In this document: positions 14,863 to 22,829 of the stretch, piece after piece
Layout of the letters: the number at the start of each line of letters is the position of its first letter
Numbering within the stretch: position 1 is the first letter of the stretch
DNA from: a virus
Length of the DNA: 24,696 nt
Strand: one strand, 5' to 3'
Virus record (IMG/VR): IMGVR_UViG_3300025128_000316
Coordinates: 1 to 24,696 of that record
The notes under the pieces: model-generated
The model's database searches: none
What the model was told of the DNA's origin: nothing
Seen by the model: only the letters and a program-made list of their open reading frames with translations
Made by a program: the position numbers and the translations under genes

Positions 14863-17283
14863 TTAGCTAGGCTCAAACGCTCCTAGTCTCATACCTCCAC
14901 CTATAACATCATTACCGGAAGATTCGAATCCTTTAGTCTTTATTATGTTAGCTGCTTTCTTATCTTCCATTCTTGATTCGTGTCGGTTTTTTGTATCTAA
15001 GTTTCTTGTCTCTTTTTCGTCTTTCATAACCTCCTTAGCCATGTCCTTATTTTTCATCATCTCCAACTCCATTTGCTTCATTTTCATGTTTAATTCGAAC
15101 TCATGGTCCATCAACATTTTCTTAACTTCAGCTTCAACGTGTAACGTACCTTTCTTTATTTCTCCTTTTTGAGTTTCGATCTTAATTTCATTTTCAACAG
15201 CGGCAGCAGCTTTTTGCATTTCGGCTTGAGCTGCAGCTTGAGTTTGTTGTGCGTTAGCCTCTGCTTGAGCTTGCATATTCTCTTGTTGCATCTGCTGGTC
15301 TTTCTGCATTTTCTTTTTTCTTCTGATTTTAAGAAGTTGGTTTGCTAACTTGATATTTTTAATTTCTCTTAAATCAATAACATCTTCTAAATCTATCGTT
15401 TGTTGAGAAAGAGCAGTTTGTATATTGTTTTCTAACAATTGTTTTTCCTCTTCATCTGGAGCTAACTCTAAGAATATACCAAAATCATAAAGATGTAAAT
15501 TCTTCATCTCCTGAAGTGTAGCTACATTGTGAGATCCAATAGCTTGTACAAAAGCATTTGCTGTTGGAGAGTATTCTAATATATCTGATATTCTTAAACA
15601 AAGTTGCTCACATATACTTTGTGTTATAAACGCTCCACCTTGTAATATATGTCTTGTTGCTGTATTCGAATTAGCTGCTGCTAGTTTTTGTACTCCAACT
15701 AAAGCTTTTGGATCTGGAGTTGCAGCGTCTCTAGCTTCGTTTAACCCGGTTGTATCTCTAATCATTTGTAGATAATAGTTATACGTACCTATTAAACTCT
15801 GCATTTTAGCTCCACCACCAGATTGTATTTCTTGAATAGGAATTTTACCACCGTTTTGAGCGCCATCCATAGTCATTGATCTACCTATAATACTACCGGT
15901 TTGGAAGAACATGTTTAAAGCTTCTTGTGGGTTGTAGTTAGTCCCGTTACCTAAGTCGATCTCTGCTAAACCATCTGCGTCTAAATATATTCCATCTGGA
16001 ATCATTCTAGACATAACTTGTTGAAGCTTTAAATGAGTTAACTGTATCATATCAGCAAATCCTGTTATTCTTCCTACAAGTGATTCTATTCTTCCCTCGT
16101 ACATTCTTGGAGCTACTATAGAGTAATTCATAGTAACTTTATTGAAGTCACTTTTAGGGCGCATCATATTTTTAGCCTTTTCCCACTTAAGCATTTTCTT
16201 AGTTCCTAACACTAAGGCTCCTTCGTATAAACACTCTATTTTTCTACCAATTCTTTCAAAAGCTAAATCTTCCCCTGTTGGTGGGTTGAAACTATCATCT
16301 TTTTCTATAAGTTTTTGTAAGCCAGTTGATGTTTCTTTTACTTTGTAAACTTCATGAATATAAGTCTTGTAATTAAAATAAAGAATATCTATTTTATTTT
16401 TATCTTCTTCATGACGTCTACTATTAAACCTACCATTATATTTATTATTGTTTTTCGTAATATCCTCTAGTTCTCCCTCTGTTATATCTGGGAATTGTTT
16501 TATTAGTTCGTTTATTGGAATAGACTTAACTTCTCCAACGTAGTATATGTCATCAAAATAAGGGGAGTCAGTGTGAGAGTAAACTAAGTTAGCTGGATCA
16601 ACGTATTCTATTGTAACTCCTTCAGCTGTGTTGAAAGTAGTTTTTGAAGCAGCGATACCACAAACGGTTAAATCATATATTAACCTCTTTCTAGTTAAGT
16701 CGTATTTATTTCCGTCAAGTAGAACGTTGATAGCTTGTTCCTCCGCTATCTCCACGGCTTGTTTATAATTCAATGACATGTGTAAATCTAGTTCCTCTTG
16801 AGTTTCTGGTATGTCCTCTTCTTTATTTTCTTTTAAATCAACGTTCATCAAGTTCTTAGCCATTTGATCGAACTCTTTAGCTTTCATGTCGTTAAGTATA
16901 CCTTCCATATAAGCTGTTCTTTTTTCTACTCCATACGGATCTTGAGAATAAGCTTTTATAGAATATTGTCTTTCTGATATACCGTTAACAACAATATCTA
17001 CGAACTTAGGTATAATTGGCACTGGTTTCCAATCTAGGTTCAAGTAAGACAAATCACCATTAATAGATAATTCATCTTTATATTTTTGTATTGATTGTTC
17101 TCCTCTAGCGTATAATCTTAACTTGTGATAATTATTAATGTAGTTAGAATATCTATTATTTCCGTTTCTTTCTCCGTCAAACCATTCAGCTTCTATAGCT
17201 TGCGCGACTCTCAACCCATAATCATGGGATGATTTCTCGTTATCGCTAACTACTTGACTTGGAAAATTATGATTACCTCTCAT
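14863..17283 (-). CDS. Portal protein
   Basis: An 806-aa protein. The N-terminal wing/clip region includes KLRLYARGEQSIQKYKDEL (54-72) and a segment with KPVPIIPKFVDIVVNGISER (86-105). The stem region around residues 505-550 includes DTTGLNEARDAATPDPKALV (510-529), followed by NSNTATRHILQG, a highly diagnostic portal segment in crAss-like and related podoviruses. Residues about 655-780 are a long Gln/Lys/Glu/Met-rich coiled coil, an unusually long C-terminal barrel, ending in a Gly-rich tail. Dodecameric portals of this size bind TerL during packaging and the ring proteins after it. The start lies one base after the TerL stop, and the scaffold gene follows. Confidence 0.9.
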   Translation of the reverse strand: MRGNHNFPSQVVSDNEKSSHDYGLRVAQAIEAEWFDGERNGNNRYSNYINNYHKLRLYARGEQSIQKYKDELSINGDLSYLNLDWKPVPIIPKFVDIVVNGISERQYSIKAYSQDPYGVEKRTAYMEGILNDMKAKEFDQMAKNLMNVDLKENKEEDIPETQEELDLHMSLNYKQAVEIAEEQAINVLLDGNKYDLTRKRLIYDLTVCGIAASKTTFNTAEGVTIEYVDPANLVYSHTDSPYFDDIYYVGEVKSIPINELIKQFPDITEGELEDITKNNNKYNGRFNSRRHEEDKNKIDILYFNYKTYIHEVYKVKETSTGLQKLIEKDDSFNPPTGEDLAFERIGRKIECLYEGALVLGTKKMLKWEKAKNMMRPKSDFNKVTMNYSIVAPRMYEGRIESLVGRITGFADMIQLTHLKLQQVMSRMIPDGIYLDADGLAEIDLGNGTNYNPQEALNMFFQTGSIIGRSMTMDGAQNGGKIPIQEIQSGGGAKMQSLIGTYNYYLQMIRDTTGLNEARDAATPDPKALVGVQKLAAANSNTATRHILQGGAFITQSICEQLCLRISDILEYSPTANAFVQAIGSHNVATLQEMKNLHLYDFGIFLELAPDEEEKQLLENNIQTALSQQTIDLEDVIDLREIKNIKLANQLLKIRRKKKMQKDQQMQQENMQAQAEANAQQTQAAAQAEMQKAAAAVENEIKIETQKGEIKKGTLHVEAEVKKMLMDHEFELNMKMKQMELEMMKNKDMAKEVMKDEKETRNLDTKNRHESRMEDKKAANIIKTKGFESSGNDVIGGGMRLGAFEPS

Positions 17284-17284
17284 A

Positions 17285-19501
17285 TTATTTTTTAATTAAT
17301 TTAGACATACCACCTGTATTTGAATATTTAGCAATATTGATGTTTAATTTTGGTTTTTCTATATTTGCGTTTGGAGTATATAAATGTCTATTGCAAGCCA
17401 TTATAGCTAAACCAGAACTAATAGATGCGTCAAATTTCGTTCTTCTATTTATATCAAATCTACTCCAATCGTTTAATGTTTCGTTGAAATATATGTTTCC
17501 ATAATTTCCATCACCTAAGTGACCAACGTGATCTTGGATATACATCTCAATAGCAGCGGCATGAGCCTGTTTAATATCCTCACTTGAGTTAGGTATTCCA
17601 CCTATTTCTTTTTCTGTTACAGATAGTTTGTTCCAAGTTTTATCTGGCCTGTTCATCGAGTAACCTCTATATCCTCTCCTTCTTAAATAGTATAACAACC
17701 TTGGTTTGTTATTCTCACAGAGTAATGGCATTCCATAAAATACTAAAGCCATCAATACGTCTTCAAAGAATATCTCAGCTGTTTGGGGTCTAGCTATATA
17801 TTCCAGGAACATATGGTTAGGTGGGCAATCTTCCATTGAAAACTTCGTTAATCCGTGTAAAGCTCCATTAGATCCTTTACCATCAACAGTTCCTGATATA
17901 TCGTAACTATCACATCCAAAAGCTCCCATATGTTCGTTCGCAGGATATTTAATACCGTTCTTTTGAATTATCTTACTCTGCATATGTTGTGGAGGTGTCC
18001 AACTTATTTTAAACCTACCCTTTGGATCTGGGTAAAATATAACTCGCGTGTCTTTGACTCCATTCACCCATTGGAAATTCCCAATATTAATATTTGCAGT
18101 GCTACCTATTCCTTCATTATAATCTATCTGTTCGTATATTTTGACGAGATTAAAAATACTATTCTTAGCCTCATCTCTAAACGCATGTTCTGTAGTTCTT
18201 GGGAATTGCCTGTAGAATTCATTTAAACCATCACTATCTGATTTTAATCCTTCTGCTTCGTTTTCCCAATGTTCTATTATACCTACATCTATTAGTTCAC
18301 CGTCTGGTCCGAGTACATCATGATCTGGACTATCAAAAACTGGATGTCCGAATTCATCAATAAATCCCTCGTAGTTCCACTCCATTGGGATAAACAGAGA
18401 ATATAAACCAGACTTTGTTTGTCCGTTTTTGTTTCTTGAAGTAACATCTGAAGCATTGTATAATTTTTTAAAATTACTTCCACCTTTGTCTAAGGCGTTA
18501 GAAGTTGAACCCATCATACATTTACCAACAATCCTACTACCTAACCTTAAACACGTTTTTGTAACTCTCCAGTTGTTTAATATGTTGTCTGGTCTTTCCC
18601 ACTTACCACTTTCATCATGAACTAATAAGTTAAGTTTTTCTCCATCGTAACTATTATCTCCCGTATTCTTCCAATCTATAGTTGTATCTAATCCTTTAAT
18701 ATCTTCGAGTTGTTCGTTCTCTGTAATCTTCTTTCTCGTAAACTTACTAGCGGGTACACGATAAGCCAACTCGGATTTTGGACGATCCATTCCATCTTGT
18801 ATAGGTTTAAAAAAGAACGGGTAGTTAATTGATATAGGAACAACTTTATCTGTAAACATTTTTTTTGCATCTGCACCTGATTTTGATAGTATACCGTATC
18901 TACTATCACTTGATATAGTAGCTAAATTAACTGTTTCTGCTGACGACATAAAAGAAAATCCTGATCTACGGTTTTTAAGGTAGCATATTCCGTAACATCT
19001 TTTATCTGCTTTACAGGCTTCCCAGAATATATAGAACAATCTGTTTGCTTCTCTAAAATCTGGAGCTCCAACATCAATCTTACTCCATTGTAAATACATA
19101 TAGTGCGTACCGGTTATCCAGGTTGGTTTACCATTATTCGTGAACCAGAATCCTTCATCTCGTCGTTTAAATTCTTCGTCTATATAATCGTACCATTTTT
19201 CTTTACTGCCTTCCGGATAACCCCTCCAATCGAATATGTTCTTGATCCTCTGGAGCTCTTTAGGATATTCCTGCTTAACCCACTTATTCTTTGGATGCGT
19301 ATATACTTCTTTAGGTGGTTTCGGTAGCGCTATAATTAAATTTTGTATCTCTATAATCTCACCTATAACTCCATTGTGCGATAACACAATTAAATCATGT
19401 TCTTTGTTGTAACCGTATTTCCATTTCTTACCTCGATTCATTCTAGTGATCGTGGTTTTTTTAATAGGCTCAACTGTATTAACTAAACTTTGCTTGTACA
19501 T
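17285..19501 (-). CDS. terL: Terminase large subunit (ATPase and nuclease)
   Basis: A 738-aa packaging motor protein. The ATPase domain has a divergent Walker A KNRRSGFSF (176-184), Walker B LLVHDE (292-297, catalytic E297), a coupling motif GSTSN (331-335), and a QFPRTTEHAF segment (432-441) typical of TerL linkers. The RNase H-like nuclease has acidic candidates D531/D534 (FGCDSYDISG), E580/D581 (EIFFEDVLMALV) and D691 (RRTKFDASISSG). The Walker A lacks the usual GKS/GKT, as in many viral TerL proteins that use R-rich versions. It overlaps the preceding 91-aa gene by one base (TAATG), arguing for coupled translation. It cuts and translocates DNA into the prohead through the portal encoded next. 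Confidence 0.93.
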   Translation of the reverse strand: MYKQSLVNTVEPIKKTTITRMNRGKKWKYGYNKEHDLIVLSHNGVIGEIIEIQNLIIALPKPPKEVYTHPKNKWVKQEYPKELQRIKNIFDWRGYPEGSKEKWYDYIDEEFKRRDEGFWFTNNGKPTWITGTHYMYLQWSKIDVGAPDFREANRLFYIFWEACKADKRCYGICYLKNRRSGFSFMSSAETVNLATISSDSRYGILSKSGADAKKMFTDKVVPISINYPFFFKPIQDGMDRPKSELAYRVPASKFTRKKITENEQLEDIKGLDTTIDWKNTGDNSYDGEKLNLLVHDESGKWERPDNILNNWRVTKTCLRLGSRIVGKCMMGSTSNALDKGGSNFKKLYNASDVTSRNKNGQTKSGLYSLFIPMEWNYEGFIDEFGHPVFDSPDHDVLGPDGELIDVGIIEHWENEAEGLKSDSDGLNEFYRQFPRTTEHAFRDEAKNSIFNLVKIYEQIDYNEGIGSTANINIGNFQWVNGVKDTRVIFYPDPKGRFKISWTPPQHMQSKIIQKNGIKYPANEHMGAFGCDSYDISGTVDGKGSNGALHGLTKFSMEDCPPNHMFLEYIARPQTAEIFFEDVLMALVFYGMPLLCENNKPRLLYYLRRRGYRGYSMNRPDKTWNKLSVTEKEIGGIPNSSEDIKQAHAAAIEMYIQDHVGHLGDGNYGNIYFNETLNDWSRFDINRRTKFDASISSGLAIMACNRHLYTPNANIEKPKLNINIAKYSNTGGMSKLIKK

Positions 19502-19776
19502 TACTTAGATCTACCTTCTGCGAATCCTTTAAAGACTTTTTTCTCTGCCTCTTCAGGTGTTTTGCCCTCGAGTAAGTTCTCTTCTTCTTGAATTCTGTTA
19601 AGTATTTCGAATGCGTCAAATATAGCTAATTTTTTAGTAGCCGCGGCATTTTTTAATCTATCTGCTGATATATCGTCGTCTGAATCTACGATAGGTTCTT
19701 TAGCAACTTTAATCAGTTCTTCTACTGCTTTCTGCCCAGCTTGGATTATACTCTTCTTCGTTTCCTTCGTATTCAT
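19501..19776 (-). CDS. Small protein in terminase-small-subunit position
   Basis: A 91-aa, mostly helical protein with an acidic segment (DSDDDISADRLKNAA, residues 31-45) and a helix with TKKLAIFDAFEILNRIQEEE (47-66). No DNA-binding helix-turn-helix is clear. It overlaps TerL by one base and immediately precedes it, which is where a small terminase gene usually sits, but there is no motif to confirm that function. Its first 68 bases overlap in another frame with the 3' end of the preceding gene. The only methionine is the first residue, so a shorter ATG start is not available. Functional call speculative; CDS likely. Confidence 0.75.
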   Translation of the reverse strand: MNTKETKKSIIQAGQKAVEELIKVAKEPIVDSDDDISADRLKNAAATKKLAIFDAFEILNRIQEEENLLEGKTPEEAEKKVFKGFAEGRSK

Positions 19777-20311
19777 ATTTAATTGTAATAAATTGTGTCA
19801 TAACTCTATATAGCCTCTTTCCATCGACTACAAACTCGTATGTTGAAAAAGGTGTGAATCCTACTAGATCTCCTTTTTCGTAAGAACCATCAGTATGTTT
19901 AACTATACCAATACATGATTCTTCTTGATCTACTTCTAAATTTTTTCTTTCCTTAATAGGTTGTACAAAACAATATCCCTTAGGAGCTTTCCACTCTCCG
20001 TTTCTTTTATATAAAAATATTTGATCTTCTTTCACGAGATAAGTATTTTCATTAAAGAAACTTCTACTATTTCTTTCTTTACCTTTAACATCATGCCAAC
20101 GTCTAAAAACATTGTGGTGAGTTACAATAACATCTCCTGATTGTATCTCTGATTTAAAAGCAGTGGGAACAGATTTAACAATAGCTTGTCTATTCACAAA
20201 CTGGTGATTATAAATCTCAGTGTTAAGTATCAACTCCGAAGATCCGACGTTAGTAGTATTGTTATATCTATTTCCCTTTGGCTCTATAACGAAGTCAAAA
20301 GGCGCTTTCAT
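19709..20311 (-). CDS. Protein with two GroES-like beta-barrel domains (inferred)
   Basis: A 200-aa beta-rich protein. Domain 1 (about 5-101) has AIVKSVPTAFKSEIQSGDVI (43-62). Domain 2 (about 110-182) has GYCFVQPIK, then GIVKHTDGSYEKGDLVGFTP (135-154) and VDGKRLYRVMTQFI. The order V-x-P-I, G-I-V, K-G-D-x-V, then D-G-K-x-Y-x-x-M-x-x-x-D/Q-I follows the pattern of GroES co-chaperonins (PxxGxVxVKP...GKVxAVG...VKVGDxVLF...DGEEYLIMxEDDIL). I read both halves as related folds. It lies next to the packaging genes and 4.2 kb after a clear GroES-like gene end. Role inferred: co-chaperonin-like capsid-assembly factor or a structural barrel. It begins in a TAATG overlap with a 54-aa gene. Confidence 0.7.
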   Translation of the reverse strand: MKAPFDFVIEPKGNRYNNTTNVGSSELILNTEIYNHQFVNRQAIVKSVPTAFKSEIQSGDVIVTHHNVFRRWHDVKGKERNSRSFFNENTYLVKEDQIFLYKRNGEWKAPKGYCFVQPIKERKNLEVDQEESCIGIVKHTDGSYEKGDLVGFTPFSTYEFVVDGKRLYRVMTQFITIKYEYEGNEEEYNPSWAESSRRTD

Positions 20312-20475
20312 TATTTTTTCGGGTCCTTATGTTGTTTCTCAGATTGAGTCTTATGAAAATCTTCATGCTTCGCTGACATAGTATCCGGATTATGTCCTTT
20401 TATGCCTTTTTGAAAATCTTTAAGTTTACCATGTTTTAATGGAGTGGCAAATGCCTTTAGCGGTGTATTTCTCAT
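20311..20475 (-). CDS. Small 54-aa basic protein
   Basis: A short ORF of 54 codons fills the otherwise empty gap between two annotated genes: ATG at 20475, stop TAA at 20313-20311 overlapping the next ATG by one base. The protein begins MRNTPLKAFATPLKHGKLKD and is basic, with many His (HNPD, KHEDFHK, KQHKD) in its C-terminal half. Two TPLK units lie at residues 4-7 and 11-14, resembling S/T-P-x-K motifs in other small proteins of this block. The tight coupling and full use of the gap make it a likely gene. No function recognised. Confidence 0.7.
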   Translation of the reverse strand: MRNTPLKAFATPLKHGKLKDFQKGIKGHNPDTMSAKHEDFHKTQSEKQHKDPKK

Positions 20476-20479
20476 AATT

Positions 20480-20701
20480 TTAATATTCTAAGTTATATTC
20501 TATAGATATAGCCATGTTCTTGTTAAAGTCTTTCCAAGGTAAAACATCTTTATTCTTCTTAATATAAATAGAGTATTTATCTTCCTCTTCTATTATATCA
20601 ATAATTTTATGTCCCCCGTAAACCTCTTGACCCACAGCGTAATGCATAGCGTCATTTTTATAGTCTTTACCTACGGTAATTTTCCTAATTAGTTTGCTCA
20701 T
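20480..20701 (-). CDS. Small hypothetical protein
   Basis: A 73-aa protein with a probable small beta fold (GQEVYGGHKIIDIIEEEDKY near 24-43, IKKNKDVLPWKDF). It has no membrane or enzyme motif. The start codon at 20701 overlaps the last 17 bases of the preceding coiled-coil gene, and its stop lies 4 bases before the 54-aa gene. It is part of the run of short genes upstream of the packaging genes. I do not recognise a family; the shape suggests a short SH3-like barrel, but this is a guess. Confidence 0.7.
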   Translation of the reverse strand: MSKLIRKITVGKDYKNDAMHYAVGQEVYGGHKIIDIIEEEDKYSIYIKKNKDVLPWKDFNKNMAISIEYNLEY

Positions 20702-20972
20702 CTTTATTATGATTTATAGTACCATCTTGAATATTAATATCAGCTGTACCATAAGTCTTTTCAAACTCAGCTTGCAGTATACTTAATTTTTCCTGTAAAG
20801 TTGAAACGTAATGTAATAAATTATGTTTTTTACTTTCAAAACTTCCAATTTCCATTTGAGCTCTATTTAAATCGCTCACTATTGATTGTACTTGATTTAA
20901 TTCTTCGTTTGTAACTTTAGAAGGTTTTTCAGCCTTCAACTCTTTAATTTTCTTTGCTGTGTTTTTTGCCAT
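20685..20972 (-). CDS. Small coiled-coil protein
   Basis: A 95-aa, predicted all-helical protein. The central part (about 22-72) has heptad-like spacing (LNQVQSIVSDLNRAQMEIGS, LLHYVSTLQEKLSILQAEF), and it starts with a Lys-rich segment (MAKNTAKKIKELKAEK). It ends in a polar tail with an NxD repeat (DGTINHNKDEQTN). Coiled coil suggests oligomerisation. Such a protein near the packaging genes might be virion-associated or a small assembly factor, but no family is recognised. Its end overlaps the start of the next gene by 17 bases. Confidence 0.7.
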   Translation of the reverse strand: MAKNTAKKIKELKAEKPSKVTNEELNQVQSIVSDLNRAQMEIGSFESKKHNLLHYVSTLQEKLSILQAEFEKTYGTADINIQDGTINHNKDEQTN

Positions 20973-20998
20973 TTTATTTAATTTAATTATTGTTGTTT

Positions 20999-21709
20999 TT
21001 ATAATGAGTTTCTACTTAGTATCTCCGCGTGCACGTCTGTTAGCTCTTGTGCGGATAATTCTTTTTCATAAAGAAGTAGTTCGTACATAGTTCCATCAAA
21101 ATCTCTATCTGGAGCAGCTGATCTACCACCTATTTGATCACACCCGAAAGTACCAGACGGAACTGGATTATTAGTTGAACTTTCTTGAGTTAGTACGTCT
21201 CCATTTTTATATACTACTAAATTTCTACTAGTATCTTTAGTCATTGTTATCATAAACTTCTCGTCTAATGGAAAAGGGGTCGATGATGGAAATTTTAATA
21301 CAGATGCCGAAGCTGATTGTCTGTATCTCATTTGATCTGCTTGTTGAAATTCTAAAAATATCGTACCGTCATTATTGTCTCCTAATATACAGTTTTGACT
21401 ATCATAACTTACTAACTTTGCTACTATGATCATAGTGAAAGCATTGCTAGCTCCTATGTCTACAGCTGATCTTAAATCGTAATGATCTGAATTATCGTCT
21501 ACAAAAAGAAGTCCACCTTCACTAACAGAGGCATGGTTGTCAGAGTTGCTTTGAGACATGTGGTTGTCATTACCAGAAGAATCAGTCCATTGCCCCTCTG
21601 CTACATTTTTATTGTTTTTAAACCAAAACGCTAAATCACTTATAGCATCAGGAGTTACTACGCTATCTAAAGCCGCTCCTCCCGTTAAACCACCTCCTAA
21701 TCCTAACAC
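20999..21709 (-). CDS. LamG/concanavalin A-like lectin protein, GTG start
   Basis: A 236-aa protein with a Gly-rich N-terminus (LGLGGGLTGG) and then a jellyroll-type lectin domain. PDAISDLAFWFKN (20-32) and QWTDSSGNDNHMSQS (40-54) are the classical start of LamG/laminin-G-3-type domains. The final strand-helix DGTMYELLLYEKELSAQELT (206-225) is their usual end. Such domains bind glycans and are frequent in phage appendage proteins. The start is GTG, sharing one base with the TAG stop of the preceding gene (TAGTG), so translation is probably coupled. It is placed away from the tail block, between a small virion-like protein and a coiled-coil protein. An accessory adhesin or a head-surface lectin is plausible. 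Confidence 0.78.
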   Translation of the reverse strand: MLGLGGGLTGGAALDSVVTPDAISDLAFWFKNNKNVAEGQWTDSSGNDNHMSQSNSDNHASVSEGGLLFVDDNSDHYDLRSAVDIGASNAFTMIIVAKLVSYDSQNCILGDNNDGTIFLEFQQADQMRYRQSASASVLKFPSSTPFPLDEKFMITMTKDTSRNLVVYKNGDVLTQESSTNNPVPSGTFGCDQIGGRSAAPDRDFDGTMYELLLYEKELSAQELTDVHAEILSRNSL

Positions 21710-22044
21710 TAGTATCCGTAGTAAAATATAACTCCACCTGCTGTTGAGGCTGGAGGCGTAACGCTAGTCCATCTACCGTATACTGTAATTCCCTTTGGAA
21801 AACTTGTTGCACCGTCTGTTTCAGCAGCACCTCCACCGTTATTAGCAACAGCGGTTGTATGGCTAAAGTAAGCCGTGTCCACGACACCTGTATCAGCTAC
21901 CATAGCAGATAAAACAGTGTCCTCTAAAAAAGTCATAGCCACTATAACTTTTCCACTTGGAGGAGTCACAGCAACCGCTTCGTCACTAAAACCACTTCCT
22001 AGTTGACCGAATTGATAAGCTACTTCTGTTGAATTTTGTCCCAT
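21709..22044 (-). CDS. Small beta-rich virion-like protein
   Basis: A 111-aa protein with alternating strands and Gly/Thr/Val-rich composition (VAVTPPSGKVIVAMTFLEDT near 24-43). A central Gly/Ala-rich loop (NNGGGAAETDGATS) and a C-terminal segment FPKGITVYGRWTSVTPPAST precede a short aromatic end (IFYYGY). I recall similar 100-120-aa proteins in marine phage structural blocks, unnamed. It starts in a TAATG overlap with the holin and ends in a TAGTG overlap with the lectin gene, so all three are likely co-translated. Probably a decoration or fibre-tip protein. Function unknown. Confidence 0.75.
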   Translation of the reverse strand: MGQNSTEVAYQFGQLGSGFSDEAVAVTPPSGKVIVAMTFLEDTVLSAMVADTGVVDTAYFSHTTAVANNGGGAAETDGATSFPKGITVYGRWTSVTPPASTAGGVIFYYGY

Positions 22045-22436
22045 TATTTTTTTGTTTTTTCTAGTGATCTACCACCGAAGTAAGCTCCAATCACTGTTAT
22101 TAATACTAATTGTAATAAGTCTGTCCATTTAGCTTCAACCGTAAAGTTGATAGCACCAGCATCGATGAATATCAATAATACTGTTGCTATAACTAAAAAT
22201 ACTAAAACTAATGGTCTAACGTTTTTGCTCAACCAAGAGTCAGATTTCATATCTGCGTTCCATCTTGATGAGATTTCTTTTTCTAGTGTTATTTGATAAG
22301 AAGACACTAACTCTTTTACTTTTCTTTCAGCTTCAAGCTTTTCTTCTTTAGATGTGTGTAGGTTATCTATAACTCCTCCTACGCCTTCTACTAAGTCTTT
22401 AGCTCCACCTGAAAATATCGTTCCTAATATACTCAT
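22044..22436 (-). CDS. Holin of the GTA-type 3TM family
   Basis: A 130-aa membrane protein. The N-terminal 58 residues are an amphipathic helix region with charged residues (KEEKLEAERKVKELVSSYQI). RWNADMKSDSWLSKNVRPLV (59-76) precedes membrane segment 1 (about 73-93), and a second segment lies at about 105-121 (LLQLVLITVIGAYFGGR). The RW...D...SWLSK-RPL signature is what I know from GTA-type holins. Such proteins permeabilise the cytoplasmic membrane so that a muralytic enzyme can act. No endolysin is recognisable next to it. The start is two bases after the preceding stop. Confidence 0.82.
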   Translation of the reverse strand: MSILGTIFSGGAKDLVEGVGGVIDNLHTSKEEKLEAERKVKELVSSYQITLEKEISSRWNADMKSDSWLSKNVRPLVLVFLVIATVLLIFIDAGAINFTVEAKWTDLLQLVLITVIGAYFGGRSLEKTKK

Positions 22437-22438
22437 GA

Positions 22439-22813
22439 TTAATATTTCTCTGGATCTTCTTTACTATATATCTTAGTTGGAGAACGCATTTCCATTGGTG
22501 CTTCTCCAACTCCACCCATTGTATCATTTGTTTCTAATCCTTTAATATCTTCACCTGGCTTTAGTTTTTGTACATACATACCGTTTTCATCTTCTCTAAT
22601 TTCAGAATAGTCTTGTACGGCTACTTGGGGATAATCTTCAGGGTCGTTACCTGACAATTTAAACTGAGCCTCAAAATCATCTTCATCAACTAAGTCACCA
22701 ACTTTGTAATTTAACTTTATTTGTCTGGAAAGATATATTTTCTCAGTTGGGTCAACTTGTTCTTCTCCACCTACTGCTGCTTGCATTAGTGGACTTAATC
22801 CATTTATATTCAT
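22439..22813 (-). CDS. Small acidic hypothetical protein
   Basis: A 124-aa, strongly acidic protein (LVDEDDFEAQFKLSGNDPED near 41-60) without membrane or enzyme motifs. Its C-terminus ends in EMRSPTKIYSKEDPEKY, containing an S-P-T-K unit like those of neighbouring small proteins. It precedes the holin by two bases and follows a 46-base spacer that holds a short hairpin. Role unknown; it may be a small accessory or lysis-region protein. Confidence 0.7.
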   Translation of the reverse strand: MNINGLSPLMQAAVGGEEQVDPTEKIYLSRQIKLNYKVGDLVDEDDFEAQFKLSGNDPEDYPQVAVQDYSEIREDENGMYVQKLKPGEDIKGLETNDTMGGVGEAPMEMRSPTKIYSKEDPEKY

Positions 22814-22829
22814 ATTTATAAGTTTTGAT

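Noticed and set aside
18292-18909. Two extra minus-strand ORFs inside the TerL gene (63 and 73 aa)
   Set aside because: They are embedded in the TerL frame with its clear catalytic motifs, and their translations look like frame-shifted low-information sequence.
21663-21887. A 74-aa ORF overlapping the small beta protein and lectin starts
   Set aside because: Its frame is covered by the two better-supported genes joined through TAGTG, and its composition resembles a shadow translation.
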